This document shows, piece after piece, positions 51,898-58,763 of a stretch of 64,000 nucleotides of DNA. Each line of letters starts with the position of its first letter. Position 1 is the first letter of the stretch. The translations under genes and the position numbers were made by a program. Location of the stretch: positions 248,001 to 312,000 of the forward strand of contig NZ_LMEB01000001.1 of NCBI RefSeq assembly GCF_001425945.1, given 5' to 3'. Source of the DNA: Brevundimonas sp. Root1279 (GTDB taxonomy: Bacteria > Pseudomonadota > Alphaproteobacteria > Caulobacterales > Caulobacteraceae). The notes below the pieces were generated by a model. The model searched no databases. It worked only from the letters and a program-made list of their open reading frames with translations, and was not told the origin of the DNA.

Positions 51898-53676
51898 CTA
51901 AGAACGCCGCGTCCCTTGGCGGGTTCCCAGGTCGGCCGGGTCAGTTGGAGTCACCGCCTCTGGCGTCGCGAAGGTCATCCGCGCGATCGCCCCGCCGGTC
52001 GGGGAGGGCACCAATTCCGCCTCGCCGCGCAGCTGTTTGGCGAAGGCCCCCATGAGGGTGCGGCCCACGCCGGCCCGCTGGGTCTCGCTGACGCCGGGGC
52101 CGTCGTCCTCGACCTCCAGCACGCTCTTGTCGCCCAGCACCTTGAAGCGGACCTTCAGGTCGCCGCCGCGGCCGGCGAAGGCGTGCTTCTGCGCATTGGT
52201 CACCGCCTCGACCAGCCACAGCGCCAGCGGGGCCAGCTTGTCCGGGTCGACGACCAAGGAATCCGCTTCGACCGAGGAGGTCACCACGGGCCCGCGTCCG
52301 GCCTCGCTGGACACCAGCTGGCCGACCAGGTCGGTCAGGAAGATGCGGGCGTCGGCGTAGCGCAGGTCGGCGCTCTGGTAGAGGGTGCGGTAGATCAGGG
52401 CGAGCGCCGAGATGCGCTGGCGCGTGTCGCTGACCGCCACCTTGGCCTGCGGGTCGGTCAAGGCCCGCTGCTGCATCGACAGCAGGGACGAGATGATCTG
52501 CAGGTTGTTCTTCACCCGGTGATGGATCTCGCGCATCAGCGCGTCCTTCTCCGCGATGGAGGCGTTCAGCGCCTTGTCCCGAACGGTGATGGTTTCGGCC
52601 AGTTCGTCGAGGGTGCGGGCCAGGACGCGGATCTCCGACGGGGCGTTCATCGCCTGCACCGGGCGCACCGTGAACCGGCCGCGGGCGTAGATGGCGGCGA
52701 CCCGCTCCAGATAGGCCAGCCAGCGCACCACGATCCGCTCCGACACCCACATGACGGCGGCGAAGGCGAACAGCCAGGCCATCAGCGGGGCCAGCAGGGC
52801 GCCCACAGGGTTCAGCCGGGCCCACGACAACAGTCCCGGCGCCGGGGCCGACAGCAGGGCGTAGACGTCGCGGCCGGCCAGGGCCGAGCCGGCATAGACC
52901 CGCCGCCGACCTTGCGCGTCGTCGGCTTCGAAGATGGCCGAGGCGTCCTCGCGCGCCCGGTCGACCCAGCCGATCAGGGTCTGGCCCTCGGACAGGGTGA
53001 AGGCGCTCATGTCGGTGGCCGTCAGGATGCGCCCGTCGCCGTCGGTCAGGGCCGCCTGCGACCCCTCGGGAAGGGCGCGGTCGTTGACGTCGGGCTGCAG
53101 CGACGACAGCGGAATGACCGCCACCATCACGCCGTCGAAAGCCCCCAGGGGACGCTCCAGGCGGATGGCCACGATCAGCCCCGGGGGGCGGCCGGGCTGG
53201 GCCGGCGCGCGGGCCAGCACCGTGTCTTCGCCGGCGCGCAGACGCTGGAACCAAGGCGAGGCCCGGGCCTGCACCAGCCAGGACGGAGGGCTTTCGTTCA
53301 GACTGTCCGAGGCGCAGGTGGTCTGGCCTGTCGGGCTCAGCCGCGCCAGCCCCTCCAGGTCCTCGATGCGGTCAACCAGGGCTGTCAGTCGCGGCTCGCA
53401 GTACAGCTCGAGCGCCTCGGGACGCAGGGCCTGGAGCAGCACCGTGGTGCTGTCCAGGCGCGCCTTTACGTTGGCGGCCGTGCGTTCGGCGGCCTGCTGC
53501 AGATCCTGCCGTCGCTCCAGATCCTGGGTGCGGAACTGCGCCTGGGCCTGAAACAGGGCCAGGGCCAGGATCGGCAGGAGGGCGAAGGTGGCGAGCGCGA
53601 GCCCCAGCCGGAATCGGATGCCCTGGAACTTAGGCGGAGCCAATCCCCGGCCGAGCGCTCGCCCGATACGGACCAC
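51898..53676 (-). CDS. phyK: General stress response sensor histidine kinase (PhyK-type)
   Basis: 592 residues. An N-terminal membrane helix, a periplasmic sensory domain of about 235 residues with cysteines, a second membrane helix, a HAMP-like segment and a HisKA_2 domain with EIHHRVKNNLQIISSLLSMQQR (His385/His386), then the ATPase with EVEDDGPGVSE. This is the kinase class that phosphorylates PhyR. The GTG start is one base after the ecfG stop codon, so the two are tightly coupled. The signal it senses is unknown. Confidence 0.92.
   Translation of the reverse strand: MVRIGRALGRGLAPPKFQGIRFRLGLALATFALLPILALALFQAQAQFRTQDLERRQDLQQAAERTAANVKARLDSTTVLLQALRPEALELYCEPRLTALVDRIEDLEGLARLSPTGQTTCASDSLNESPPSWLVQARASPWFQRLRAGEDTVLARAPAQPGRPPGLIVAIRLERPLGAFDGVMVAVIPLSSLQPDVNDRALPEGSQAALTDGDGRILTATDMSAFTLSEGQTLIGWVDRAREDASAIFEADDAQGRRRVYAGSALAGRDVYALLSAPAPGLLSWARLNPVGALLAPLMAWLFAFAAVMWVSERIVVRWLAYLERVAAIYARGRFTVRPVQAMNAPSEIRVLARTLDELAETITVRDKALNASIAEKDALMREIHHRVKNNLQIISSLLSMQQRALTDPQAKVAVSDTRQRISALALIYRTLYQSADLRYADARIFLTDLVGQLVSSEAGRGPVVTSSVEADSLVVDPDKLAPLALWLVEAVTNAQKHAFAGRGGDLKVRFKVLGDKSVLEVEDDGPGVSETQRAGVGRTLMGAFAKQLRGEAELVPSPTGGAIARMTFATPEAVTPTDPADLGTRQGTRRS
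51903..51927 (-). promoter_or_regulatory. EcfG-type promoter for the entericidin-like gene
   Basis: On the minus strand GGAAC, 16 bases and CGTT, exactly the alphaproteobacterial EcfG consensus. It is located within the last codons of phyK and 50-74 bases upstream of the entericidin ATG. Confidence 0.75.
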
Positions 53677-53677
53677 C

Positions 53678-54286
53678 TCAGCCCCGGACGCTGCTCAGGC
53701 GATCCGCATCGGCTAGGATGGAGCGCATGGCGTCGCCGGCCGCGCGCCCGTCCCGGGCGTAGCCGCCCCGTTCGAGCGTGGCCTGCAGGGCCTTACGGGC
53801 GCGCGAGACCCGGCTCTTCACCGTGCCCACCGCGCACTGACAGATCTCGGCCGCCTCTTCATAGGCGAAGCCGCCGGCCCCGACGAGGATCAGCGCCTCG
53901 CGCTGCTCTTCCGGCAGGGTCGCCAGGGCCAGACGCAGTTCGTCCAGCGCCACCGGCGATTCCGGATCGTCGACGGCGACCAGGGTCCGCTCGGCGGCTT
54001 CCTGGTCCAGCTGCGACTGACGCCACGAGCGCCGCTTCTCGGAATAGAACTGATTGCGCAGGATCATGAAGGTCCAGGCCTTCATGTTGGTGCCCATCTG
54101 ATAGCTGGCCCGAGCGTCCCAGGCCTTCATCATGGCGTCCTGCGCCAGATCGTCGGCTGCGGTCGGATCGCCCGTCAGGGTGCGCGCGAACGCCCGCAGA
54201 TGCGGGATGAGCGCGACCAGCTCCCTCTTGAAGGCGTTATCGTCTGCGGAGGGCGGCTTGGGCGGCGGATTGGACGCGCCACTCAT
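53678..54286 (-). CDS. ecfG: General stress response sigma factor EcfG (SigT)
   Basis: 202 residues of the ECF15 class. Region 2 contains LRAFARTLTGDPTAADDLAQDAMMKAWDAR and NMKAWTFMILRNQFYSEKRR, and region 4 contains LPEEQREALILVGAGGFAYEEAAEICQCAVGTVKSRVSRARK. Held inactive by NepR until PhyR is phosphorylated. The start overlaps the nepR stop by four bases. It directs transcription from GGAAC-N16/17-CGTT promoters, several of which lie in this locus. Confidence 0.96.
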   Translation of the reverse strand: MSGASNPPPKPPSADDNAFKRELVALIPHLRAFARTLTGDPTAADDLAQDAMMKAWDARASYQMGTNMKAWTFMILRNQFYSEKRRSWRQSQLDQEAAERTLVAVDDPESPVALDELRLALATLPEEQREALILVGAGGFAYEEAAEICQCAVGTVKSRVSRARKALQATLERGGYARDGRAAGDAMRSILADADRLSSVRG

Positions 54287-54483
54287 GCTTTTTTCCCCGA
54301 CGACCGCTCATCGGCCCGGCGGAGAATCTCTAGGAATTCATCCGGCACGGGCTCGTTGACGACCTCGTCGAACATGTGCCGGAGCTTTACCCCGATCGCC
54401 TGTTGGCGAAGACGCGCTTCCTCAAGGGCTGCGCCACTCGTAGGCGGCGCCGCCTTCCGGGAAGGGTTCGGATTGTCTGTCAT
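54283..54483 (-). CDS. nepR: Anti-sigma factor NepR
   Basis: 66 residues. The conserved core LRHMFDEVVNEPVPDEFLEILRRAD forms the two helices that bind either EcfG or PhyR. An N-terminal Pro/Ala-rich flexible arm comes before. The ATG at MTDNPNP was chosen over one six codons upstream because it lies closer to the usual NepR length. It is the first gene of nepR-ecfG-phyK and faces phyR across a 195-base promoter region. Confidence 0.95.
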   Translation of the reverse strand: MTDNPNPSRKAAPPTSGAALEEARLRQQAIGVKLRHMFDEVVNEPVPDEFLEILRRADERSSGKKA

Positions 54484-54530
54484 GAATTGAACGGCCGCCA
54501 CCCTGACGCTGTTTGCTTGCGATTGCCGAA

Positions 54531-54555
54531 AACGCCAGCGCCTCTCGACGGTTCC
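54531..54555 (-). promoter_or_regulatory. EcfG-type promoter of nepR-ecfG-phyK
   Basis: On the minus strand GGAAC, 16 bases and CGTT, 48-72 bases upstream of the nepR ATG. This gives positive feedback of EcfG on its own operon. Confidence 0.8.
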
Positions 54556-54598
54556 TACGCCCGTGACGATTTATGCTCAAGCTTGCGCTGGTCTGACG

Positions 54599-54623
54599 GG
54601 AACCGTGCCCTATTTGATACGTT
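54599..54623 (+). promoter_or_regulatory. EcfG-type promoter of phyR
   Basis: GGAAC at 54599-54603, a 16-base spacer and CGTT at 54620-54623, 56-80 bases upstream of the phyR ATG and back to back with the nepR promoter. Confidence 0.82.
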
Positions 54624-54678
54624 GACGGTGCCTGCTCGGGTTCCATCATTGGAACCGCATTTTGTCGGGGACTTATTC

Positions 54679-55473
54679 ATGAGCTTGCTGGCCCGTCTTG
54701 CGCCGCATCTTCCTTATGTGCGTCGATACGCGCGCGCCTTGACCGGCGATCAGACCACTGGCGACAACTACGTTCGCGTCGCCCTGGAGGCCCTCGCCGC
54801 CGGCGAGCGCCAACTGCCGGCGGAGATGACTCCGCGGGTCGCCCTGTACCATGTGTTCCACGCCATCTGGGCCTCTACCGGCGCTCAGCTCGAGGACAAG
54901 AGCGGCATGGAGGGCCAGGACGACGCCTCGCGCCGGCTGATGCAGATCGCCCCGCGTTCGCGCCAGGCCTTCCTGCTCACCGCGCTCGAAGGCTTCACCC
55001 CCTCCGAGGCCGCCCAGATCCTCGACGCCGACGCCCAGGACGTTGAGCGCCTGATCGCCGAGGCCCAGTCGGACATCGACGCCGAACTGGCCACCGACGT
55101 CCTGATCATCGAGGACGAGGCCATCATCTCGGCTGACATCGAAAGCCTGGTGCGCGAACTCGGCCACCGGGTCACCGGCACCGCCACCACCCACGACGAG
55201 GCCGTCGACGCCGTCGCCCGCCACCGTCCGGGCCTGGTCCTGGCCGACATCCAGCTGGCCGACGGTTCGTCGGGCATCGACGCGGTCAAGGACATCCTCA
55301 AGCGGATCGACGTGCCGGTCATCTTCATCACCGCCTTCCCGGAGCGCCTGCTCACCGGCGAGCGGCCGGAGCCGACCTTCCTGATCACCAAGCCCTTCCA
55401 GCCGGAGACGGTGAAGGCGGCGATCAGCCAGGCTCTGTTCTTCCACCCGTCGCGGCAGCGCGAAGCGGCCTGA
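54679..55473 (+). CDS. phyR: General stress response anti-anti-sigma regulator PhyR
   Basis: 264 residues. The N-terminal half (1-130) is a sigma-like domain resembling EcfG (LPYVRRYARALTGD, then SRQAFLLTALEGFTPSEAAQIL). The C-terminal receiver domain has Glu145/Asp146, phosphoacceptor Asp190 in LVLADIQLAD, Thr218 and Lys238. When phosphorylated the sigma-like domain captures NepR and frees EcfG. It is divergent from nepR-ecfG-phyK and followed by a strong terminator. Confidence 0.97.
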   Translation: MSLLARLAPHLPYVRRYARALTGDQTTGDNYVRVALEALAAGERQLPAEMTPRVALYHVFHAIWASTGAQLEDKSGMEGQDDASRRLMQIAPRSRQAFLLTALEGFTPSEAAQILDADAQDVERLIAEAQSDIDAELATDVLIIEDEAIISADIESLVRELGHRVTGTATTHDEAVDAVARHRPGLVLADIQLADGSSGIDAVKDILKRIDVPVIFITAFPERLLTGERPEPTFLITKPFQPETVKAAISQALFFHPSRQREAA

Positions 55474-55493
55474 CGGGTCTGTCCGGACAAAGG

Positions 55494-55526
55494 AAAAGCC
55501 CCGGTCTCGCGACCGGGGCTTTTTTG
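55494..55526 (+). terminator. Intrinsic terminator of phyR
   Basis: AAAAGCCCCGGTC, loop TCGC, GACCGGGGCTTTT with further T residues; a perfect 13-base stem 20 bases after the stop codon. It also lies beyond the end of the convergent membrane-protein gene. Confidence 0.92.
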
Positions 55527-55539
55527 TTTTCCCAGGTGA

Positions 55540-55923
55540 TCAGTAAGCGGGCGCTGGCGTGGTCGCCGCCGGCTGGGTCGCCGAGCTCGTCGGCGCATTG
55601 ACGTTCGGCGCCTCGCCGGGCGGCGGGGTGGTCGGCTGACCGGTCGCCGTGGTCGGGGCGTCGGCCGCCGGGACTTGCTCGGCGTCGGTGCGGAAGGCGG
55701 CGGAATCGATGGCCTGAGCGCCGGTGTTGGCGTTAGTGCGAGCGAAACCGCCCTGGCTGAGGAACCACATGCCCAGCAACAGGACAGCCACCGCCGCCAG
55801 GGAGATGACGAGCAAGGTCAGGATACGAACGCCGCCCCGACCGCCGCGGACGTACTGAGCCTCGACCGGGCGGCCTTCGTGGACCGCGTCGGCGGCCTTG
55901 TCGTGGGGGGATTCGTGGGTCAT
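55540..55923 (-). CDS. Single-pass membrane protein, likely EcfG-regulated
   Basis: 127 residues. A charged cytoplasmic N-terminus (MTHESPHDKAADAVHEGRP) precedes one membrane helix (ILTLLVISLAAVAVLLLGMWFL). A Pro/Thr/Ala-rich C-terminus follows, probably periplasmic and unstructured. No family recognised. An EcfG-type promoter lies 37-62 bases upstream of the ATG on the same strand, so it probably belongs to the general stress regulon. The longer reading frame beyond this ATG crosses that promoter and is rejected. Confidence 0.72.
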   Translation of the reverse strand: MTHESPHDKAADAVHEGRPVEAQYVRGGRGGVRILTLLVISLAAVAVLLLGMWFLSQGGFARTNANTGAQAIDSAAFRTDAEQVPAADAPTTATGQPTTPPPGEAPNVNAPTSSATQPAATTPAPAY

Positions 55924-55959
55924 CCGGGGCCTCCGTCCAAGGGTGATCTGCCCTTGATC

Positions 55960-55985
55960 AACGCCTCGGCCAGCGGAGCTGTTCC
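55960..55985 (-). promoter_or_regulatory. EcfG-type promoter of the membrane-protein gene
   Basis: On the minus strand GGAAC, 17 bases and CGTT. It sits in the gap between this gene and the small RNA candidate and points to the membrane-protein gene. Confidence 0.72.
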
Positions 55986-56036
55986 GGCCACTTGGCGGGG
56001 CGTTCGCCCCTCTGGCGAAAAAAGTTCGAAATCCCC

Positions 56037-56061
56037 GGAACCGGGTTCGGTCGGGCTCGTT
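56037..56061 (+). promoter_or_regulatory. EcfG-type promoter of the small RNA candidate
   Basis: GGAAC at 56037-56041, a 16-base spacer and CGTT at 56058-56061. No coding start follows until 56265. The first structured segment begins about ten bases downstream. Confidence 0.75.
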
Positions 56062-56066
56062 ATCGG

Positions 56067-56182
56067 TCTGCGGAGGCGGCGACGCCCCCCCGACTTGAGA
56101 CTGGCGAAAGCCAGTCTGTCGCCTCCGCGCCTCATTCTCGATGATGCCACTTCCGGCGGACCCCTTGCGGTCCGCCTTTTTC
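56067..56182 (+). ncRNA. Small RNA of the general stress response, GsrN-like
   Basis: About 116 bases between an EcfG promoter and an intrinsic terminator, with no ORF. The 5' part folds into an outer stem CGGAGGCG (56071-56078) with CGCCTCCG (56120-56127). Inside is a hairpin with an 8-base stem and GAAA loop (56098-56117). A run of seven C residues (56085-56091) is left unpaired. The terminator stem GGCGGACC/GGTCCGCC and T-run close the RNA. Caulobacter GsrN is likewise EcfG(SigT)-dependent, about 100 bases, and uses a C-rich loop for target pairing. Homology is proposed on architecture, not on alignment. Confidence 0.68.
56155..56182 (+). terminator. Intrinsic terminator of the small RNA candidate
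   Basis: GGCGGACC, loop CCTTGC, GGTCCGCC followed by TTTTTCTTT. It reads on the plus strand, although the nearest upstream plus-strand gene, phyR, has its own terminator over 600 bases earlier. It must therefore end a separate transcript. Confidence 0.88.
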
Positions 56183-56264
56183 TTTGTCCCGCCCAATGAG
56201 CGACTGGACAGCCGCGCGGCGCGCACCATTATGCGCGTCCACAAAGAAAACTCGGAGGATCGTC

Positions 56265-57287
56265 ATGGCTCGCGTCAACCGTCAGTGGGTGCTTCGTCAG
56301 CGGCCGCAGGGCCTGATCAAGCCGGGCGATCTTGAGCTCGTGGAAAGCGCCATCCCCGATCTCGCCGACGGCGAGATCCTGGTCCGCACCGTCTACCTGT
56401 CGCTCGACCCGACCAACCGCACCTGGATGAACGACGCCGAAGGCTACCTCCCGGCCGTCCCGCTCGGCGGGGTGATGCGCGGCCTGACCCTCGGCGTCGT
56501 CGAGGAGAGCCGGTCGGAGCGCCACAAGGTCGGCGACATCGTCTCCACCGCTGCGGGCGGCTGGTCGAACTACGCGGTCCTGGCCGACAGCGTCGTCTCG
56601 CGCGTCCATCGCGCGCCCGGCCTGCCCCTGACGGCTAACATGTCGGTGCTCGGCATGACCGGGATGACCGCCTATTTCGGCGTCACCGACGTGCTCAAGG
56701 CCAAGGAAGGCGAGACCCTGGTCATCTCGGCCGCCGCCGGCGCCGTCGGCTCGATCGCCGGTCAGATCGCCAAGGCCCGCGGCGCTCGGGTCATCGGCAT
56801 CGCCGGCGGGCCTGAGAAATGCCGCTGGCTGACCGAGGAGCTCGGGTTCGACGCCGCCGTCGATTACAAGAACGAGGACGTCGGCGAGGCCCTCGACCGC
56901 CTGGCCCCCGGCGGCATCGACCTGAATTTCGAGAACGTCGGCGGCGACATCATGATCGCCGTTTTCAACCGCCTGAAGGTGCACGGCCGCATGGCCGTCT
57001 GCGGTCTGATCTCCGCCTACAACGCCACCCGCATGCCGCCGTCGCCGAACTTCAGCCGGCTCATCACCCATCGTCTGCAGGTCCAGGGCTTCCTGGTGCT
57101 CGACTACGCCCACCGGGCCAAGGAGATGGTCGCCGAGATGGGGCCCTGGCTGGCCAATGGGCAGGTCAAGTGGAAGGTCCACGTCGACGATGGCCTCGAA
57201 GGCGCCGTCGACTCGCTGAATCGCTTGTTCACCGGCGACCATGACGGCAAGTTGCTGGTTCGGGTCTCCGAGGAGCCCGCGGCCTGA
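56265..57287 (+). CDS. NADP-dependent oxidoreductase (MDR family, CurA/leukotriene B4 dehydrogenase-like)
   Basis: 340 residues. The N-terminal MNRQWVLRQRPQGL-like start (ARVNRQWVLRQRP) and YLSLDPTNRTWMN are the marks of the CurA/PTGR group, and GVTDVLKAKEGETLVISAAAGAVGS forms the Rossmann segment. No zinc ligands. Such enzymes reduce enones and aldehydes using NADPH. The ATG follows GGAGG. The upstream extension lies over the small RNA terminator and is rejected. The MaoC-like gene starts ten bases later and is probably in the same operon. Confidence 0.88.
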   Translation: MARVNRQWVLRQRPQGLIKPGDLELVESAIPDLADGEILVRTVYLSLDPTNRTWMNDAEGYLPAVPLGGVMRGLTLGVVEESRSERHKVGDIVSTAAGGWSNYAVLADSVVSRVHRAPGLPLTANMSVLGMTGMTAYFGVTDVLKAKEGETLVISAAAGAVGSIAGQIAKARGARVIGIAGGPEKCRWLTEELGFDAAVDYKNEDVGEALDRLAPGGIDLNFENVGGDIMIAVFNRLKVHGRMAVCGLISAYNATRMPPSPNFSRLITHRLQVQGFLVLDYAHRAKEMVAEMGPWLANGQVKWKVHVDDGLEGAVDSLNRLFTGDHDGKLLVRVSEEPAA

Positions 57288-57297
57288 GGACCTTCGC

Positions 57298-57705
57298 ATG
57301 ACCGAACCGCTGCACGTCCATTTCGAGGATCTGGCGGTAGGCGAGGTCGTGCCCTTGGGGGCCTGCATGGTGGACGCGGCGGCGCTCGACATGTTCGTCG
57401 AGCGCTTCCTGCCGGGCTGGGACGCCGCCTACGGCGCTCCCGACGCCATGGTCTACGCCCTGTGGAGCCGCCTGTTCACCGACAAGGCCGCAGGCTGGGC
57501 CCAGTCCAAGATCCTGGCCGTCGACGGCCTGCGCTACATGCGCAACCCGCCCGCCGGCGAACTGATGCGCGGCCGCATGACCGTCATGGGCAAGGACCCG
57601 GTCGGCGACGAAAAGGGCATCGTCATCGCCCAGCACGACATGCTCGACGAAGCCGGGCGGCTGATCTTCTCCTGCCTGACCCGGTCGCTGCTCGCCCGTC
57701 GCTGA
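57298..57705 (+). CDS. MaoC-like hotdog-fold protein
   Basis: 135 residues. The opening HFEDLAVGEVVPLGACMVDAAALDMFVERFLP has the pattern of MaoC-type dehydratases (FEDLxVGxxxxxG...T...DIxxFA), and the C-terminal half fits the hotdog fold (GRMTVMGKDPVGDEKGIVIAQHDMLDEAG). The classical hydratase Asp-His pair is not obvious, so enzymatic activity is uncertain. It lies directly behind the CurA-type reductase and may act on the same acyl or enone substrate. Confidence 0.78.
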   Translation: MTEPLHVHFEDLAVGEVVPLGACMVDAAALDMFVERFLPGWDAAYGAPDAMVYALWSRLFTDKAAGWAQSKILAVDGLRYMRNPPAGELMRGRMTVMGKDPVGDEKGIVIAQHDMLDEAGRLIFSCLTRSLLARR

Positions 57706-57707
57706 GC

Positions 57708-57854
57708 CAGTGATCAGGGGGTGGGCGGCGGTTCGATCTTCACCCGCGCCAACGAAAAGCCCCGCCCGGCGAACCGGACGGGGCTTCTTGTAGGATCAGC
57801 CGAGGGCTGAGCAGTCAGTGACCAGCAACCCCTAGTCTCTAGCCGCTGATCACT
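57708..57854. repeat. Inverted CAGTGATCAG pair around a bidirectional terminator
   Basis: CAGTGATCAG at 57708-57717 and CTGATCACTG at 57845-57854 are perfect complements. Degenerate GTGACCAG and CTAGTCTCTAGCC units lie beside the right arm. They enclose the terminator between the convergent MaoC-like and SapC genes, matching the layout of the repeat pairs elsewhere in the window. Confidence 0.7.
57757..57786. terminator. Bidirectional terminator between MaoC-like and SapC genes
   Basis: AAGCCCCGCCCGG, loop CGAA, CCGGACGGGGCTT: a 13-base stem with one mismatch, T-rich on the plus side (CTTCTTG) and TTTTCG on the minus side. Confidence 0.85.
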
Positions 57855-57862
57855 GTCGCGCC

Positions 57863-58654
57863 TTAGGCGTTGCCGGCGGTCGGCTGGGCGGCGGCGGCTT
57901 GCTGCACGGCCATGGCGATCAGGCGATCCCAGCCCAGCAGCGAGACGATGTGGGCGTAGATCTGGCCCAGGGCGCCGTTGTCGCGCAGTTCGGCCAGCTT
58001 CTCGGCCGACAGACCCTTCACCTTCTCTTCCGAGACGGCGAAATATTCGGCGATCTTCTGCGGGGCGGCGGCGGTGCCGTCCGGGTTGCGCGGGGTGAAC
58101 AGCGCTTCCTTGGTTTCCAGCAGGTCCAGCTCGGTCAGCAGGGCGATGAAGGCCTCGGTGCGCTGACGCTCCTGTTCGAAGCTGTTGCAGAACTCCATGG
58201 CCTGCTGGGTGTACGGCGAGGGCTGGCCGTCGACGAACAGCGGGGTCGAGCCGCCTTCCGTGAGGAACGGAGCCGAGCGATCGACGCACAGGATCAGGCG
58301 CTTCTGGACGTCGTCATTGGCGAAGACGAACGGATAGCGGCGGACATAGGCCGGAATGTAGGCCTCGGCGCGGAACTCGCCGCCTTCGTTGACGAACAGG
58401 TTCTCGCCCTGGCGCAGGCCCATGACCGCGACCGGCTGCTTGGCGTCGCCGACGAAGATGACCGGATAGGACAGGGCGGCCGGCGCGAATTCGGTGACCG
58501 TCAGCGGCACGATGTTACTTTGGGCGACGAAGGCGTACGGCTGGGCGACAGGCTCGACGCCCAGCTTGCCGTGGGTTTCGACCGAGAGCGGCTCCGGCTG
58601 GCTGTAGAACAGGACGTTGCCCGAGAGCGGGGCGGCGTTGGTGGTGTCGGTCAT
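57863..58654 (-). CDS. SapC-family protein
   Basis: 263 residues without a signal peptide. Matches SapC by the segments LYSQPEPLSVETHGKLGV-like (FYSQPEPLSVETHGKLGV), FAPAALSYPVIFVGD, EAYIPAYVRRYPFVFAND and CVDRSAPFL. SapC was named from a Campylobacter S-layer locus, but the family's real role is unknown. In Caulobacterales it is frequently found with TonB-dependent receptors, as here, where a zinc-type receptor gene lies upstream on the same strand. The MTDTTNAAP start removes a spurious extension. Confidence 0.88.
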   Translation of the reverse strand: MTDTTNAAPLSGNVLFYSQPEPLSVETHGKLGVEPVAQPYAFVAQSNIVPLTVTEFAPAALSYPVIFVGDAKQPVAVMGLRQGENLFVNEGGEFRAEAYIPAYVRRYPFVFANDDVQKRLILCVDRSAPFLTEGGSTPLFVDGQPSPYTQQAMEFCNSFEQERQRTEAFIALLTELDLLETKEALFTPRNPDGTAAAPQKIAEYFAVSEEKVKGLSAEKLAELRDNGALGQIYAHIVSLLGWDRLIAMAVQQAAAAQPTAGNA

Positions 58655-58763
58655 GGACGCGGCGGTCTCTGAAAGGAGAAAGGAGGGGGCGGTTCTAACC
58701 CAGACGCGGACGACCGGCAAACCGGGTTCCCCCGGCCGTTGCGCATCATCGTTACCGCCTCGC

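Noticed and set aside
56141-56335. A 64-codon frame starting in the sRNA terminator region
   Set aside because: It runs across the terminator and into the oxidoreductase start in a different frame, without a ribosome-binding site or coding character.
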